The translations under genes and the position numbers were made by a program. This document shows, in pieces, positions 13,829 to 15,177 of a stretch of 15,177 bases of DNA. The DNA is taken from contig JAFCZI010000021.1 of assembly GCA_019314425.1 (NCBI GenBank), forward strand, positions 1 through 15,177. Direction: 5' to 3'. Source of the DNA: Deltaproteobacteria bacterium. Lineage in GTDB: Bacteria; Desulfobacterota; DSM-4660; Desulfatiglandales; Desulfatiglandaceae. Positions within the stretch are counted from its first letter, which is position 1; each line of letters opens with the position of its first letter. The notes under the pieces are model-generated. The model was given only the letters and a program-made list of their open reading frames with translations. It was not told where the DNA came from and did not search any database.

Positions 13829-15177
13829 AGAGGTGCCTACATCTTTTGTTTTGGCGTAACCGCTCGCAATGATTGCCTTCTGGTTGGGACGAATCTTGAT
13901 TATTGCCTCATATGTTTCACGGCCATTGATCCCTTTGGGCATCACCATATCCAGGACGATCAGGTCTACAGCGTTTTCCTTCATGTATTCAATGGCCTCT
14001 TTACCGCTTGACACCGCTTCGGTATTATAGCCCAATTCGGTCAGGATCCCGCTTGCGATTTCCCCCTGCTTCTCTTCATCGTCGACCACCAGAATTTTCT
14101 CTCCATGCCCCAGAAAATTTTCCAGGAGGATCTTTTCTTTTTCAGCAACCACTACTTCTTTTGTCACCGGGAAGTAGAGTTCAAATACCGTTCCTTTCTC
14201 ACTACTTTTTACGTTTATGTATCCGTTATGGTCTCGAACGGTATTCCATACAACCGCCAACCCCAATCCCGTACCGCTTCTGCCCATTACCTTTTTGGTA
14301 TAAAAGGGCTCAAAGATCCGCTCAAGTTCCACAGGAGAGATACCCGAACCATCGTCCGATACAACAAGTATTACATATTCGCCTGCGCGGACATTTTCAT
14401 ACCCCTTCAAAGGCTCATCCAGGTACTGATTCACCGTGGTTATGGTAACGGTACCGTTACCCTCAACGGCCTCTGAGGCGTTGGTTATCAGATTCATCAA
14501 TATTTTCTTCATGTGGATCGGAGAACCGCTTATGTTCAAAAGGTTCGGGTTCAGTTCAGTATTGAAATTAACAAATGAGCGGATATTTTCCAGATTCTGA
14601 TGTTCGGCAGATTTCAGATATTCCTCCACCATGGTGTTTAAATTCAAGACATGTTTGCGATTGGCTGCCCCTCTAACCATGGTCATCAAGTCTTCAACCA
14701 CACCGGCGGCTCTCAATCCGGATTCCTGTATGGTTTTTATCGGTTTTCTCAGTGCGCTGTCCTCGGGTAGATTCAACAAGAGCAGCTCCGGGTAGGTTAC
14801 AATGCCTGAGAGGATGTTGTTCAAATCGTGAGCCACACCGCCTGCCATAAGCCCCATGGCTTCCATCTTCTGTGCTCGGTTGAGTTGCGCTTCGAGTTTC
14901 TTTTTGTCTGCCTCAGCCTGTAGGCGCTCGGTAATGTCATTTATAATAACAAGAGAAGTTGCCGAATATTCGTCGATGGGCAGGAATTGCAGCGTAACTT
15001 GATGTCCATTCAGGGGAAAAGAGAACTCTCCAGTGGTTATTTGCGGCTTGTCATCCAACGATTTCACAAGTTCCGCTACTCGGCGGCGGTCGTCAGCAGA
15101 AAATATATCAACGAAATGGGACCCCAATAACTTCTCCTCAGGTATTCCGGTTATGGCAAGGACCACCGAGTTGGTAT
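13754..15177 (-). CDS. Hybrid sensor histidine kinase with truncated receiver domain (5' end outside window)
   Basis: The visible part, about 474 codons, opens inside a PAS domain (ITGIPEEKLLGSHFVDIFSADD... SLVIINDITER). A short coiled linker follows, then HisKA with the phospho-accepting His in GGVAHDLNNILSG (codon 14830-14828). The HATPase domain has the N box NLITNASEAVEG, VVSDDGSGI, FEPFYTKK and GTGLGLAVV. The C-terminal receiver starts ILVVDDEEKQ, with the phospho-acceptor Asp in LIVLDMVMP (codon 13951-13949). It breaks off after IIASGYAKTKDV: the last 24 codons come from the palindromic element. The final helix-strand and the conserved Lys (KP motif) are missing. The visible frame starts upstream of the window; a GTG at 15166 is only an internal codon. 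It is probably cytoplasmic in this part. Its position before the arn operon is suggestive but does not prove that it regulates it. Confidence 0.9.
   Translation of the reverse strand, partial: TNSVVLAITGIPEEKLLGSHFVDIFSADDRRRVAELVKSLDDKPQITTGEFSFPLNGHQVTLQFLPIDEYSATSLVIINDITERLQAEADKKKLEAQLNRAQKMEAMGLMAGGVAHDLNNILSGIVTYPELLLLNLPEDSALRKPIKTIQESGLRAAGVVEDLMTMVRGAANRKHVLNLNTMVEEYLKSAEHQNLENIRSFVNFNTELNPNLLNISGSPIHMKKILMNLITNASEAVEGNGTVTITTVNQYLDEPLKGYENVRAGEYVILVVSDDGSGISPVELERIFEPFYTKKVMGRSGTGLGLAVVWNTVRDHNGYINVKSSEKGTVFELYFPVTKEVVVAEKEKILLENFLGHGEKILVVDDEEKQGEIASGILTELGYNTEAVSSGKEAIEYMKENAVDLIVLDMVMPKGINGRETYEAIIKIRPNQKAIIASGYAKTKDVGTSDGVVKSPIYCVAVIFQNLNILRYA

Overview
The window reads as a piece of a Gram-negative, probably Desulfobacterota (Desulfobacterales-like) genome. 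That placement rests on overall gene similarity, the style of the short repeats and an element at 13702-13828 of a kind I associate with that group. It is inference, not a database result. Nearly all genes lie on the minus strand, so the text below follows transcription from high to low coordinates.

Right end (15177-13702): a hybrid sensor histidine kinase with PAS, HisKA, HATPase and receiver domains runs in from outside the window. A 127-bp, nearly full-length palindromic, MITE-like element supplies its last codons and stop, so the receiver domain is cut short. Four more palindromes follow (13683-13542), then a good promoter (13521-13494).

Middle (13403-6495): a complete arn operon for 4-amino-4-deoxy-L-arabinose (L-Ara4N) modification of lipid A, in the order SMR transporter (ArnE/F-like), arnB, arnC, arnA, arnD, arnT. 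ArnB makes UDP-L-Ara4N. ArnA oxidatively decarboxylates UDP-glucuronate and formylates the amino sugar. ArnC loads it on undecaprenyl phosphate, ArnD deformylates it, the SMR protein probably flips the carrier, and ArnT would transfer the sugar to lipid A. The arnT product is abnormal: the usual catalytic DET motif reads HES, the FEK motif is deleted and the C-terminal domain is missing. A small plus-strand membrane-protein ORF (6286-6498) converges on it, with overlapping stop codons.

Left (5904-1): a type II secretion operon, gspF-G-H-I-J-K-L, driven by a strong-looking promoter at 6016-5988. It encodes the inner-membrane platform protein, the major pseudopilin, four minor pseudopilins and GspL, and probably runs on into gspM at the window edge. 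gspE, gspD and gspC are not in view.

Two families of small repeats decorate both operons. First, heptad arrays built on GATTNNN sit inside gspL, across the gspG/gspH junction (as an inverted pair of four-unit arrays) and inside the first codons of arnC. At arnC a change of one unit would shift the frame, so it may be a phase-variation switch. Second, a hairpin beginning GTAGGGGCAG occurs three times, each time supplying the TAG stop codon of the gene in front (gspI, arnC, arnB).
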